A stretch of 11,461 nucleotides of DNA, from the NCBI GenBank assembly GCA_026196445.1, contig JAPHTE010000146.1:1-11461 (forward strand), read 5' to 3'. A program made the position numbers and the translations under genes. Positions 1 through 6,141 of the stretch are shown in pieces. The notes beneath the pieces were generated by a model. That model was not told the origin of the DNA, made no database searches, and was given only the letters and a program-made list of their open reading frames with translations. Source of the stretch: Lysobacterales bacterium (GTDB lineage: Bacteria; Pseudomonadota; Gammaproteobacteria; Xanthomonadales; SZUA-36). The first letter of the stretch is position 1; each line of letters starts with the position of its first letter.

Positions 1-501
1 GATGACATCCGCGTCGCCATACCGGCCACGGAATGGGCCGACAAGGGCGGCAACCACCCCAACTGGCACCCGGATGGCGAGCACGTGATCATGAACCTCG
101 ATATCGATGGCGACGGCTGGAAGTACGTTCAGGCGAAATATGACGGCAGTGACTACCGCACATTCACCACCGTGCCCGCCAACCATGGCCACCCGTCCAT
201 CCATCCGGATGGGCGTTACATGATCGCCGATGTCTACCCGCGTGAGGCCGATGCCTTCGGTGACGGCACGGTGCCATTGCATTTTGTCGACCTGGAGAAA
301 AACGAACGGCAAACGCTGCTACGCATTGATGCCGTGACGCGGTTCTTCGACGACGATATGAACTCGGCCAAGGAGATGCGGGTCGACCTGCACCCGGCCT
401 GGGACAAGAGCGGTTACACCCGTGTCGCCATCAACGGCGTGCTGGACGGGACGCGGCATGTATTCGTGGCTGATTTGTCGAAGGTCCTGACCGCTAGCTG
501 A
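1..501 (+). CDS. PD40/TolB-like beta-propeller protein, 3' fragment
   Basis: The reading frame is open from base 1 to the TGA at 499-501, so this is the last 166 residues of a gene starting left of the window. The protein shows repeated propeller-blade motifs: NHPNWHPDGEHV near residue 18, GHPSIHPDGRYM around residues 63-74 and DLHPAWDKSGYT around 129-140. The H/P-x-W/I-x-P-D-G core is characteristic of PD40 (WD40-like, TolB-type) repeats. Conserved HPS and D-A-Y/V-Y-P-like stretches also resemble exported propellers related to oligogalacturonate lyase, but with only the C-terminal part visible a catalytic role cannot be assigned. The internal ATG at 85 is not the true start, because homology-like sequence extends upstream of it. 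The gene converges on the sulfatase operon across a palindrome-rich spacer. It could be a glycan-binding, lyase or accessory protein of the same catabolic region. Confidence 0.75.
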   Translation, partial: DDIRVAIPATEWADKGGNHPNWHPDGEHVIMNLDIDGDGWKYVQAKYDGSDYRTFTTVPANHGHPSIHPDGRYMIADVYPREADAFGDGTVPLHFVDLEKNERQTLLRIDAVTRFFDDDMNSAKEMRVDLHPAWDKSGYTRVAINGVLDGTRHVFVADLSKVLTAS

Positions 502-525
502 GATTTCGCAGCCTAACCCTTGTCG

Positions 526-628
526 CTGGAGTGGGATTTAGTCCCGGGACGCGCCGTGGACCCATCCCTGGGGGCTCGGTCGCGACCTCCCTGTCGCTCA
601 CGGTCCCAGGACCAAACCCCCACTCCAG
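526..628. repeat. REP-like long imperfect palindrome
   Basis: CTGGAGTGGG (526-535) is an exact inverted match to CCCACTCCAG (619-628). The pairing continues inward with a few mismatches and one indel: TTTAGTCCCGGGAC at 537-550 against bases 603-617. Inside this, CCGTG (554-558) pairs with CACGG (598-602), and GCGAC (582-586) with GTCGC (593-597). The whole stretch can fold as one branched stem. It lies between convergent genes and has no credible coding content, since the short reading frames here are mirror images across the palindrome. Such structures are typical of REP/BIME-like or small non-autonomous elements. No transposase is visible nearby, so the family is unassigned. Confidence 0.6.
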
Positions 629-730
629 TGTCGGTTTTGGGGTAGCAAAAGGGGTTAGGTTCATATTTCCGCTCGTGGTCCGAGCCAGGAAAATGAACCT
701 GACTCCTTTCCAATCGTGGGACTAAATCCC
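533..730. repeat. 13-bp perfect inverted repeats bounding the block
   Basis: GGGATTTAGTCCC (533-545) recurs as its exact reverse complement GGGACTAAATCCC (718-730). Together they bracket both the 526-628 palindrome and the 648-709 hairpin. On the right, CCCACTCC reappears at 738-745 after a 7-nt interruption, mirroring the GGAGTGGG that abuts the left copy. The right end therefore looks like another copy of the same outer arm with an insertion. The roughly 200-bp unit with matching ends is compatible with a non-autonomous mobile element or tandem REP units. No clear target-site duplication was seen. Confidence 0.5.
648..709. repeat. Long hairpin, possible bidirectional terminator
   Basis: The arm starting AAAGGGGTTAGGTTCAT at 648 pairs with the arm ending ATGAACCTGACTCCTTT at 709, with two mismatches and a one-base bulge. 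The stem continues through TTTCC/GGAAA and, past the CA bulge at 686-687, GCTCG (671-675) / CGAGC (681-685) around a 5-nt loop TGGTC. The stem is about 27 bp. On the minus strand it ends in CCCCTTTT and on the plus strand in CTCCTTT. It therefore could end transcription from both convergent genes, although neither T-tract is strong. The AGGTTCAT..ATGAACCT arms resemble repeats seen next to REP-associated transposases in gammaproteobacteria (from memory, not searched). Confidence 0.55.
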
Positions 731-751
731 GCCGCAGCCCACTCCCTGTTT

Positions 752-2143
752 TTACTCAGGTATTTCCGGGAATTTTCCCGCCGGGCTGAAATCCGCATCG
801 TTTATCCGCTTATCCCATTCCAATAGCATGTTTCGATGAGCCAGCAACTGATCACGGTAAACCGGGTCGTAGGTCACAGGGTGTAGTTCGCCGGGGTCCT
901 TGACGAGGTCGAACAACTGCTCGCGGTTTGCACCGCCATTGAACAGGATGTATTTGAAATTCTTGCTGGCGACCATCCGGCCCTTGAAATCGCCGCCGAG
1001 TTGGTTGATCTCCGAAACGACGTATTCCCTGTCAGGCAAGGTCTCATCCCCCGCGTCCTTCAGCACTCGCGGCGCCATATCAACGCCATTCAGGGATTCG
1101 GGTATCGGTACACCGGCAAATTTCAGGATGGTCGGGAAGATATCCAGGCCTGTACTGGATAGCGTTTCCTCGTCAATCACGCCTGCCCTGGTCTTGCCTT
1201 TCCACGAAATAATGAATGGCACATTGATCGCTTCCTCGTAGAAGGTCATCTTCTGGTTCCAGTGATGCGAGGCGTGCCCGTCGCCGTGATCGGAGGTATA
1301 GATGATCACGGTGTCTTCAAGCAGACCCTGACCTTCGATCTCATCCATGATCAGCTTGATGTGCGCATCCACCATTTCCAGCAGGCGGTCGTAGCCGTAC
1401 ATGTACTGCCGCCACTGTTTCTCGGTCCAATACTTGGTCGGGTGCTTAGGGAACATGTTCGAACCCGGTTCCGAGCCTCTCCTGACGGAAAAGCCCTCCG
1501 CTTCGTTTTCTGGTATGGCAAAGTTAGCCGGCAACGGCGGGGTCTTCTCCACGGGCACGTCCCATTCGACCGGTTCATCCTTCCAGTCATCATCGATTCC
1601 TGACATCAACCTGGCCAGTTCACAGGTGTCGTGCGGGTTCATGAACGAGGTGACCAGGAAGAATGGCTTGTCGTGTTTCTGCTTTATAAAGTCGACCACC
1701 CGTTCGCGGGTCGTCGTGTCGTTCTGGCGCCCATCATAGGTCTCGAAGCCGTGCCAGTCGGCAACCTGCTTGATCTTGGTATTACCCACGTGCCACTTGC
1801 CGTGGTACACCGTCTCGTAACCGGCTTCGGCCATGGTTTTGCCAATGGATGGAAACTGCGTGGGGTCCTCGAGCTTACTCGACATCATGCCCGTCATCAT
1901 GGATTGGCGGTAGGCTGTACATACCGGGTAAGTGGTGTACGCGCGGGTAAAGGTGACCCCAGACTCAGCAATTTTGTCGATACCGGGCGTCTCCACGTAG
2001 GGGTAACCGCGCTGGCTCATGACAGAGCCGGTGTGCTGGTCGGTGATGATCAAGAGAATATTGGGTGGACTGTTTCCCGCCATGGCTAATTGCGGTATGA
2101 CCAGTGTACATAGCGCCAATGCCAAAAACCTGAAACTACTCAT
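752..2143 (-). CDS. Secreted sulfatase (CTAYR active-site motif)
   Basis: This is a sulfatase of the alkaline phosphatase superfamily, about 463 residues, predicted to hydrolyse sulfate esters in the periplasm. The N-terminus (residues 1-22, ending AMA) is a Sec signal peptide. ITDQH at 33-37 supplies the first metal ligands. The formylglycine motif is C75-T-A-Y-R79 followed by MMTG. GKWHV carries the catalytic Lys/His pair, and SDHGDGHASHHW holds the second metal-binding cluster. The motif has Ala instead of Pro in the third position; C-x-A-x-R is a known minor variant accepted for formylglycine maturation. I chose the ATG at 2143 because AGGAG lies 6 nt upstream (2150-2154) and the signal peptide starts there; the ATG at 2173 would add ten non-signal residues. 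The start overlaps the stop of the upstream sulfatase by 8 nt, suggesting translational coupling. Substrate is unknown. No sulfatase-maturing enzyme is in the window. Confidence 0.9.
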   Translation of the reverse strand: MSSFRFLALALCTLVIPQLAMAGNSPPNILLIITDQHTGSVMSQRGYPYVETPGIDKIAESGVTFTRAYTTYPVCTAYRQSMMTGMMSSKLEDPTQFPSIGKTMAEAGYETVYHGKWHVGNTKIKQVADWHGFETYDGRQNDTTTRERVVDFIKQKHDKPFFLVTSFMNPHDTCELARLMSGIDDDWKDEPVEWDVPVEKTPPLPANFAIPENEAEGFSVRRGSEPGSNMFPKHPTKYWTEKQWRQYMYGYDRLLEMVDAHIKLIMDEIEGQGLLEDTVIIYTSDHGDGHASHHWNQKMTFYEEAINVPFIISWKGKTRAGVIDEETLSSTGLDIFPTILKFAGVPIPESLNGVDMAPRVLKDAGDETLPDREYVVSEINQLGGDFKGRMVASKNFKYILFNGGANREQLFDLVKDPGELHPVTYDPVYRDQLLAHRNMLLEWDKRINDADFSPAGKFPEIPE

Positions 2144-4004
2144 TACCTTCTCCTGCCGCGTCAGCAGCTGCATATAGTTTCATAACGTAACGGGCCATGC
2201 GGCCGTCGTAGGGACGATCCCGGGGGTCTTCAGGGATCAGCGCCGCTATCGCCTGTTTAAGGGATGGGTCGAGCAGTCTTGTATCAACGATGGTCTCCAT
2301 GGCCTGCAGGCGCACCATCAGGTTTTCGCTGCCAAGCACCTCTCCGAGGTAGCGGGTTGCAGGCTCCTTTGTTTCCAGGCCGATCATCAGTTCCGCCAAC
2401 ACGATACCGGTCCATGGCTCAACTTTGTCCAGGGTGTTCTCAATGACCGGCAAGGCCGACTGTGCAGCGTTCCCCAGCAACAGCAGGCCAGTGGCGGCCC
2501 AGTAGGTCTTGACCGGATGCCCGGACTGCAATTGTTCAACGAATTCCGCCAGGTTGCCAGCATCACGCTCGCCGGCCAGCTGTGCCAACTGCACGATCTC
2601 AGCAACGGGATAAGCCGCGCTGGTGACGTAATCACGGATCACACCCTGCCGATCGAGCTCCAGCAACATCGGTTCCGGCACCAGCCCGGCATCGCGCTGC
2701 TCCACCTGCCAGCCGGTCAATGCGCCGGACAATTCCCCGAGCTTGCCCGCGAGTTCTGGTTGCCCGACCAGGTTAACGGTCTGGTGCGGATCGTTAACCA
2801 CGTCGTATAGTTCCTCGGCCGCACGCGGCTCGAAAAAGGCGGATTGGACCTCGTTCAAATTTCCAGCTTCGTATTCATGCGCCCAGGACTGCATTAACGG
2901 CGCATTCCACAGGTACTCCAACCGCCTTCCGTACGGACGGTGCGGCAGGTAGTTGCGTGTGTAACGGTATTGCCCGTCGCTAACTGACCTGACCAGGTTG
3001 CGGCGTTCATCCATGCGTCCGCCGTAGGCAAAAACGTAGGGCTTATTGCTTTGATGCAGGACGGACTGACCAACCATGTATTCCGGTTTATCGATACCGG
3101 CCAGGCGCAGCAAGGTTGCTGGCAGGTCAACAAAACTGACCGGGCGATCAACAGTTTCTGTCGGTTCGTAACCTACGAAGTGCCGGAATTGTTCCGGAAC
3201 CCTGATGAACAATGGGACGTGAAGGCCGTCCTCGGTCACGAAGCGCTTGGTGCCGGCTACCACGCCACCGTGGTCTGCGTAATAGAACACGATGGTGCTG
3301 TCGGCGAGACCTTCCGCGGCCAGTTCATCCAGTACCTGCCCTACCTGGCCATCCAGTTCTTCCAGACGATCGTAATAAACGGCGTAGTCGTTACGCGCCT
3401 CGGGCGTGTCGGGGTGGTACGGATAGAGTTCCACGGCAGCGGGATCGTGGTTTTGTGCAATGCTGCCCCGGTGCAGCCTGCTCTCGTGCGTGGTGCTGAA
3501 GTTGAAAATATGGAAAAACGGCTGGCCCTCGGCGCGGTTGCGGTAATGCGCCTCCCCGCTGCTCTCGTCCCAGGCCTGGGGCCGGTCGACGGTGTTGTAA
3601 TCCTTCTTGGCATTGTTGGTGGTGTAGTAGCCGGCTTCACGCAGGTATTCGGGATAAAACCTTACGCCTGCCGGAATCTTGTAGCTCGAGCGCATATGCT
3701 CCGTACCGTAGGCGATTGGGTAAGCCCCGGTGATCAACGCATTGCGTGACGGAGCGCAAACCGGCGCATTGCTGTAGGCACGGGTATAGCGGATGCTCTG
3801 TGACGCCAATGCATCCAGCCTCGGCGTGGTCGCCAGTTCGTCACCGTAACTGCCCAGCCAGGGGCTGTTGTCCTCGCTGACGATCCACAGGATGTTGGGT
3901 TGTTGCTGGACGTTGTCCTGCACCTGCTCCGGCACTTCGACTTCTTGCTGGCAGGCAGCAAGCACCAGGCTGCAGAGCAACAGGTAGAAAACTGGTTTTT
4001 TCAA
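2136..4004 (-). CDS. Lipoprotein sulfatase with HEAT-like C-terminal region
   Basis: This is a sulfatase of about 622 residues and the second gene of the minus-strand operon. The N-terminus MKKPVFYLLLCSLVLAAC is a lipoprotein signal with lipobox LAAC and acylated Cys18, so the enzyme should be membrane-anchored. Domain features in order: SEDN (43-46) metal ligands; C83-A-P-S-R87 formylglycine motif; a histidine in STTHES; and ADHGG with a following Lys near VAGTKRF as the second metal/substrate cluster. The E-D-N and ADHGG variants resemble heparan-N-sulfatase-like members of family S1. After about residue 460 the sequence becomes helical, with repeats such as AATGLLLLGNAAQSALPVI and LGSENLMVRLQAMETI that look like HEAT repeats. 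I prefer the TTG start at 4004, since GGAG lies 8 nt upstream and the lipoprotein signal begins there. The ATG at 4028 has no ribosome binding site. Confidence 0.88.
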   Translation of the reverse strand: MKKPVFYLLLCSLVLAACQQEVEVPEQVQDNVQQQPNILWIVSEDNSPWLGSYGDELATTPRLDALASQSIRYTRAYSNAPVCAPSRNALITGAYPIAYGTEHMRSSYKIPAGVRFYPEYLREAGYYTTNNAKKDYNTVDRPQAWDESSGEAHYRNRAEGQPFFHIFNFSTTHESRLHRGSIAQNHDPAAVELYPYHPDTPEARNDYAVYYDRLEELDGQVGQVLDELAAEGLADSTIVFYYADHGGVVAGTKRFVTEDGLHVPLFIRVPEQFRHFVGYEPTETVDRPVSFVDLPATLLRLAGIDKPEYMVGQSVLHQSNKPYVFAYGGRMDERRNLVRSVSDGQYRYTRNYLPHRPYGRRLEYLWNAPLMQSWAHEYEAGNLNEVQSAFFEPRAAEELYDVVNDPHQTVNLVGQPELAGKLGELSGALTGWQVEQRDAGLVPEPMLLELDRQGVIRDYVTSAAYPVAEIVQLAQLAGERDAGNLAEFVEQLQSGHPVKTYWAATGLLLLGNAAQSALPVIENTLDKVEPWTGIVLAELMIGLETKEPATRYLGEVLGSENLMVRLQAMETIVDTRLLDPSLKQAIAALIPEDPRDRPYDGRMARYVMKLYAAADAAGEGNE

Positions 4005-4039
4005 GACGGTTTCTCCGTTGGACAGCATATTTGCAGCAG

Positions 4040-4083
4040 TGCGGGCCGATACCAGCCCGCATCAGCAACCGGACTCTCCGGTT
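4040..4083 (-). other. Tandem intercistronic hairpins
   Basis: Two perfect stem-loops fill the 77-nt gap between the oxidoreductase stop and the sulfatase start. AACCGGA/TCCGGTT (4067-4073 / 4077-4083, 3-nt loop) overlaps the stop codon of the upstream gene. TGCGGGC/GCCCGCA (4040-4046 / 4055-4061, 8-nt loop) follows it. Neither is followed by a T-tract on the minus strand, so they are not classic terminators. They more likely stabilise or process the polycistronic mRNA, or set the relative level of the two gene products. Confidence 0.45.
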
Positions 4084-5425
4084 AAACCTTTAACTCCCAT
4101 CCAGGTTCATAATCACGGCCCCAGAGTTTCATGGCATCCCGGTCGAACATCCTGCCGGTCTTGTCATCGATATCGAAACCTTTGCCGATCCGGTACGCGA
4201 TATTGCAATAATGAACCAACGCCATGGTGACCGCACCCTCGTCGATCGGCGAGTTCAACGCGCCCTTGCCACGCACTGCGTCGAAGAAATTCACGACATG
4301 ACGGGTGGACATGTCCCCGCCGCCACCAAGCGCGGTGCCCGCCTCCTGGGACGCCGATTCATACGACTTGACCAGTTTGCCCGTCTGGTTGTACACCCTG
4401 TACTCGTTACGGTTTACGAATACGCAGCCTTCAGTTCCGAAGATCAGCGTTCCGCGACCCGATCCGAACATGTCATAGCCGTTCCTGCTATTTCCATCCC
4501 ACTGGATGATCTTGTTGCCGGCAAATTTGTAGGTCGCTTCCATGGTGTCGTACATTTCCCAGCCGTCATCCACGAAATGCCGCTTGTCGGCCAACACGTC
4601 TGCACGAAGCGGGTAGCCCACCTGCAACGCCCAGCGTGCGACATCCATCTCGTGTGTTCCATTGTTGCCTGACTCTGCAGTACCGTAATCCCATCCGTAC
4701 CAGTGCCAGTTGTAGTCCCAGGTCTCCTCGGTGTATTCGCGGCGCGGCGCCGGCCCCTGGAACAGATCCCAATCAAGCCCTTCGGGCACGGCAGCCTTCT
4801 TCTGCAGCGGGACCTCGCCCCTGCCATTGGTATAGAAGGCAACCGCCTTGTACGGCGTTCCGATAATGCCACCGTGGATTTCCTTGATGATCTCGATGGT
4901 GTGATCCGAGGACCGCTGCTGGGTGCCCATCTGCACGACTTTGCCGTATTTCTTCTGGGCAGCTACGATCATTTCATTCTCGTGCATGTTGTGGGTGGCC
5001 GGCTTTTCAACATACACGTGCTTGCCGCCCTTCAGCGCCATGATCGCCCCAGGGGCGTGCCAGTGGTCCGGGGTGGCATTGAAGATGACATCGACCTTCG
5101 GATCGTCGATGACCTTCCTGATGTCATTTTCCAATATTGCGTCGTGGCTCATGGCCTCCGAAAACAACTTGGCAGCCCTTCCACGCTGGCTTTTCATAAC
5201 ATCGCAGAGATAGAGCAGATCGACGTTATTTTCGGCATCGCTAATTGCAGGAATAAAGGCCTTGAGCCTGCGCCCCAGGCCGATCACTCCGACACCCAGA
5301 CGGTCATTCGCGCCAATTACCCGGCCGTAACTGCTGGCCGGCATGCTTACTGCTGCAGTACCGACAGCCAAACCCGCGGCGCCGGCGGTCACTGATTTCA
5401 GGAAATCTCTTCTGTTTGCACTCAT
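4082..5425 (-). CDS. Tat-exported Gfo/Idh/MocA family oxidoreductase
   Basis: This 447-residue protein is the first gene of the minus-strand operon. Residues 5-10 (RRDFLK) followed by a hydrophobic Ala-rich segment form a twin-arginine signal, typical of Gfo/Idh/MocA proteins exported with bound NAD(P). The Rossmann core starts at about residue 43 (GVGVIGLGRR). TPDHWHAP at 118-125 and E140-K-P142 are the family's cofactor/catalytic motifs, and WHWYGWDYG..GNNGTHEMD forms the C-terminal substrate domain. Relatives include glucose-fructose oxidoreductase, inositol dehydrogenases and GH109 glycosidases that use NAD transiently. The exact reaction on the sulfated glycan cannot be fixed from sequence alone. 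The ATG at 5425 is chosen because it begins the Tat signal; the open frame continues upstream to 5536 but that part has no signal character. The ribosome binding site is weak (GCGAG-like). No convincing minus-strand promoter was identified in the 230-bp divergent spacer. Confidence 0.87.
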   Translation of the reverse strand: MSANRRDFLKSVTAGAAGLAVGTAAVSMPASSYGRVIGANDRLGVGVIGLGRRLKAFIPAISDAENNVDLLYLCDVMKSQRGRAAKLFSEAMSHDAILENDIRKVIDDPKVDVIFNATPDHWHAPGAIMALKGGKHVYVEKPATHNMHENEMIVAAQKKYGKVVQMGTQQRSSDHTIEIIKEIHGGIIGTPYKAVAFYTNGRGEVPLQKKAAVPEGLDWDLFQGPAPRREYTEETWDYNWHWYGWDYGTAESGNNGTHEMDVARWALQVGYPLRADVLADKRHFVDDGWEMYDTMEATYKFAGNKIIQWDGNSRNGYDMFGSGRGTLIFGTEGCVFVNRNEYRVYNQTGKLVKSYESASQEAGTALGGGGDMSTRHVVNFFDAVRGKGALNSPIDEGAVTMALVHYCNIAYRIGKGFDIDDKTGRMFDRDAMKLWGRDYEPGWELKV

Positions 5426-5562
5426 GATTTGATCTCGCTTCTTTGATCCCGTAAATGTTCCATTTTGACTATTCAACGCGTCAAACTGTCGGCTTGGCAG
5501 ACTTTCCTGCGCCACCTGCGTGTAAAATATTACCACTTACCCAGACGCGTGATTTTGGTATG

Positions 5563-5591
5563 ATGCTACCGGTAGCAGTTTGATATATCGT
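5563..5591 (+). promoter_or_regulatory. LacI-type operator over promoter of DoxX operon
   Basis: TGCTACCGGTAGCA (5564-5577) is a perfect 14-bp palindrome with the CCGG centre expected of LacI-family operators. On the plus strand ATGCTA (5563-5568) and TATCGT (5586-5591) are separated by exactly 17 bp, matching the geometry of the copies at 10289-10317 and 10712-10740. A repressor here would cover the -35 element and spacer. Predicted transcription start is near 5598, about 58 nt before the DoxX start. The site lies between divergent operons, so it may also affect the minus-strand oxidoreductase-sulfatase operon. The operator is well supported; the -10/-35 assignment is inferred (each hexamer matches consensus only partly). 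Confidence 0.7.
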
Positions 5592-5644
5592 ACGCAGAAT
5601 TACAAGCACTCGCACACGCCTGTACGCCAGGAGCGATAAAAAAA

Positions 5645-5659
5645 ATGATGGCATTATGA
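5645..5659 (+). other. Four-codon leader ORF overlapping the DoxX start
   Basis: ATG ATG GCA TTA TGA encodes MMAL. Its stop (5657-5659) overlaps the DoxX ATG (5656-5658) as ATGA. The best ribosome binding site, AGGAG at 5629-5633, is 11 nt from this mini-ORF but 22 nt from the DoxX ATG, which has none of its own. Ribosomes may therefore load at the mini-ORF and reinitiate on DoxX. It could also be chance in an A-rich leader. Confidence 0.3.
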
Positions 5660-6141
5660 ACACGCAAACAAACATCTCAAAATGGCAATACGGATGGCTG
5701 GTTACGCTGCGCTTTTTGATCGGCTGGCACCTGCTTTACGAGGGCATTTTCAAATTCCTGAAACCCGAATGGTCATCCTATGGGTTCCTGGATGGTTCCC
5801 AATGGGTCCTGGCCGGGGTCGCTGACTGGATCACCTCCAGTTCTGCGGTGCTGAACGTGGTGGACCAACTTAACACCTGGGGCCTGATCGCCATTGGCCT
5901 GGGGCTCATCCTTGGGCTGTTTACCCGAGCGGCCGCCATTGCTGGCGCCATCCTGCTCGGATTGTACTACCTGTTCTACCCCCCGTTGGTGGGATTGACG
6001 CCTTCCGCGCCAATGGAAGGCAATTACCTCATCGTGAACAAGAACCTGATCGAGGCAGCGATGCTGGCGCTGATCGCTGTATCGCCTGCGGCCCGCATGT
6101 ACGGTCTGGATAGCCTGTTTGCCAGGAAGGTGACGTCATGA
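5656..6141 (+). CDS. DoxX-family integral membrane protein
   Basis: This 161-residue protein has four predicted membrane helices at roughly 13-29, 74-90, 92-109 and 130-144, the usual size and topology of the DoxX family (related to the small subunit of archaeal thiosulfate:quinone oxidoreductase). The first helix carries the family-like pattern R19-F-L-I-G-W-H..Y-E-G..K-F. A polar loop of about 40 residues (34-70) separates helices 1 and 2. It has no known catalytic motif. Its stop overlaps the start of the following Gfo/Idh/MocA gene (ATGA at 6138-6141), so the two are very likely translated together and may act together at the inner membrane. The start is somewhat uncertain because the nearest AGGAG is 22 nt upstream (see the mini-ORF at 5645). 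An electron-transfer role is possible but not shown by the sequence. Confidence 0.85.
   Translation: MNTQTNISKWQYGWLVTLRFLIGWHLLYEGIFKFLKPEWSSYGFLDGSQWVLAGVADWITSSSAVLNVVDQLNTWGLIAIGLGLILGLFTRAAAIAGAILLGLYYLFYPPLVGLTPSAPMEGNYLIVNKNLIEAAMLALIAVSPAARMYGLDSLFARKVTS

Noticed and set aside
513..725. Overlapping ORFs of 64 and 66 codons on opposite strands
   Set aside because: They lie wholly within the palindromic block, so open frames on both strands follow from the mirrored sequence. They have no ribosome binding site or protein-like pattern.
3051..3749. 232-codon plus-strand ORF opposite the lipoprotein sulfatase
   Set aside because: It is a shadow of the sulfatase coding strand with no motif or ribosome binding site of its own. 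The same applies to the long ORFs opposite both Gfo/Idh/MocA genes.
5464..5485. TTTGAC/GTCAAA inverted repeat upstream of the first oxidoreductase
   Set aside because: Only 6 bp per arm with a 10-nt loop and no second copy or promoter match. It resembles the 9604-9658 half-sites but lacks their repeat spacing.
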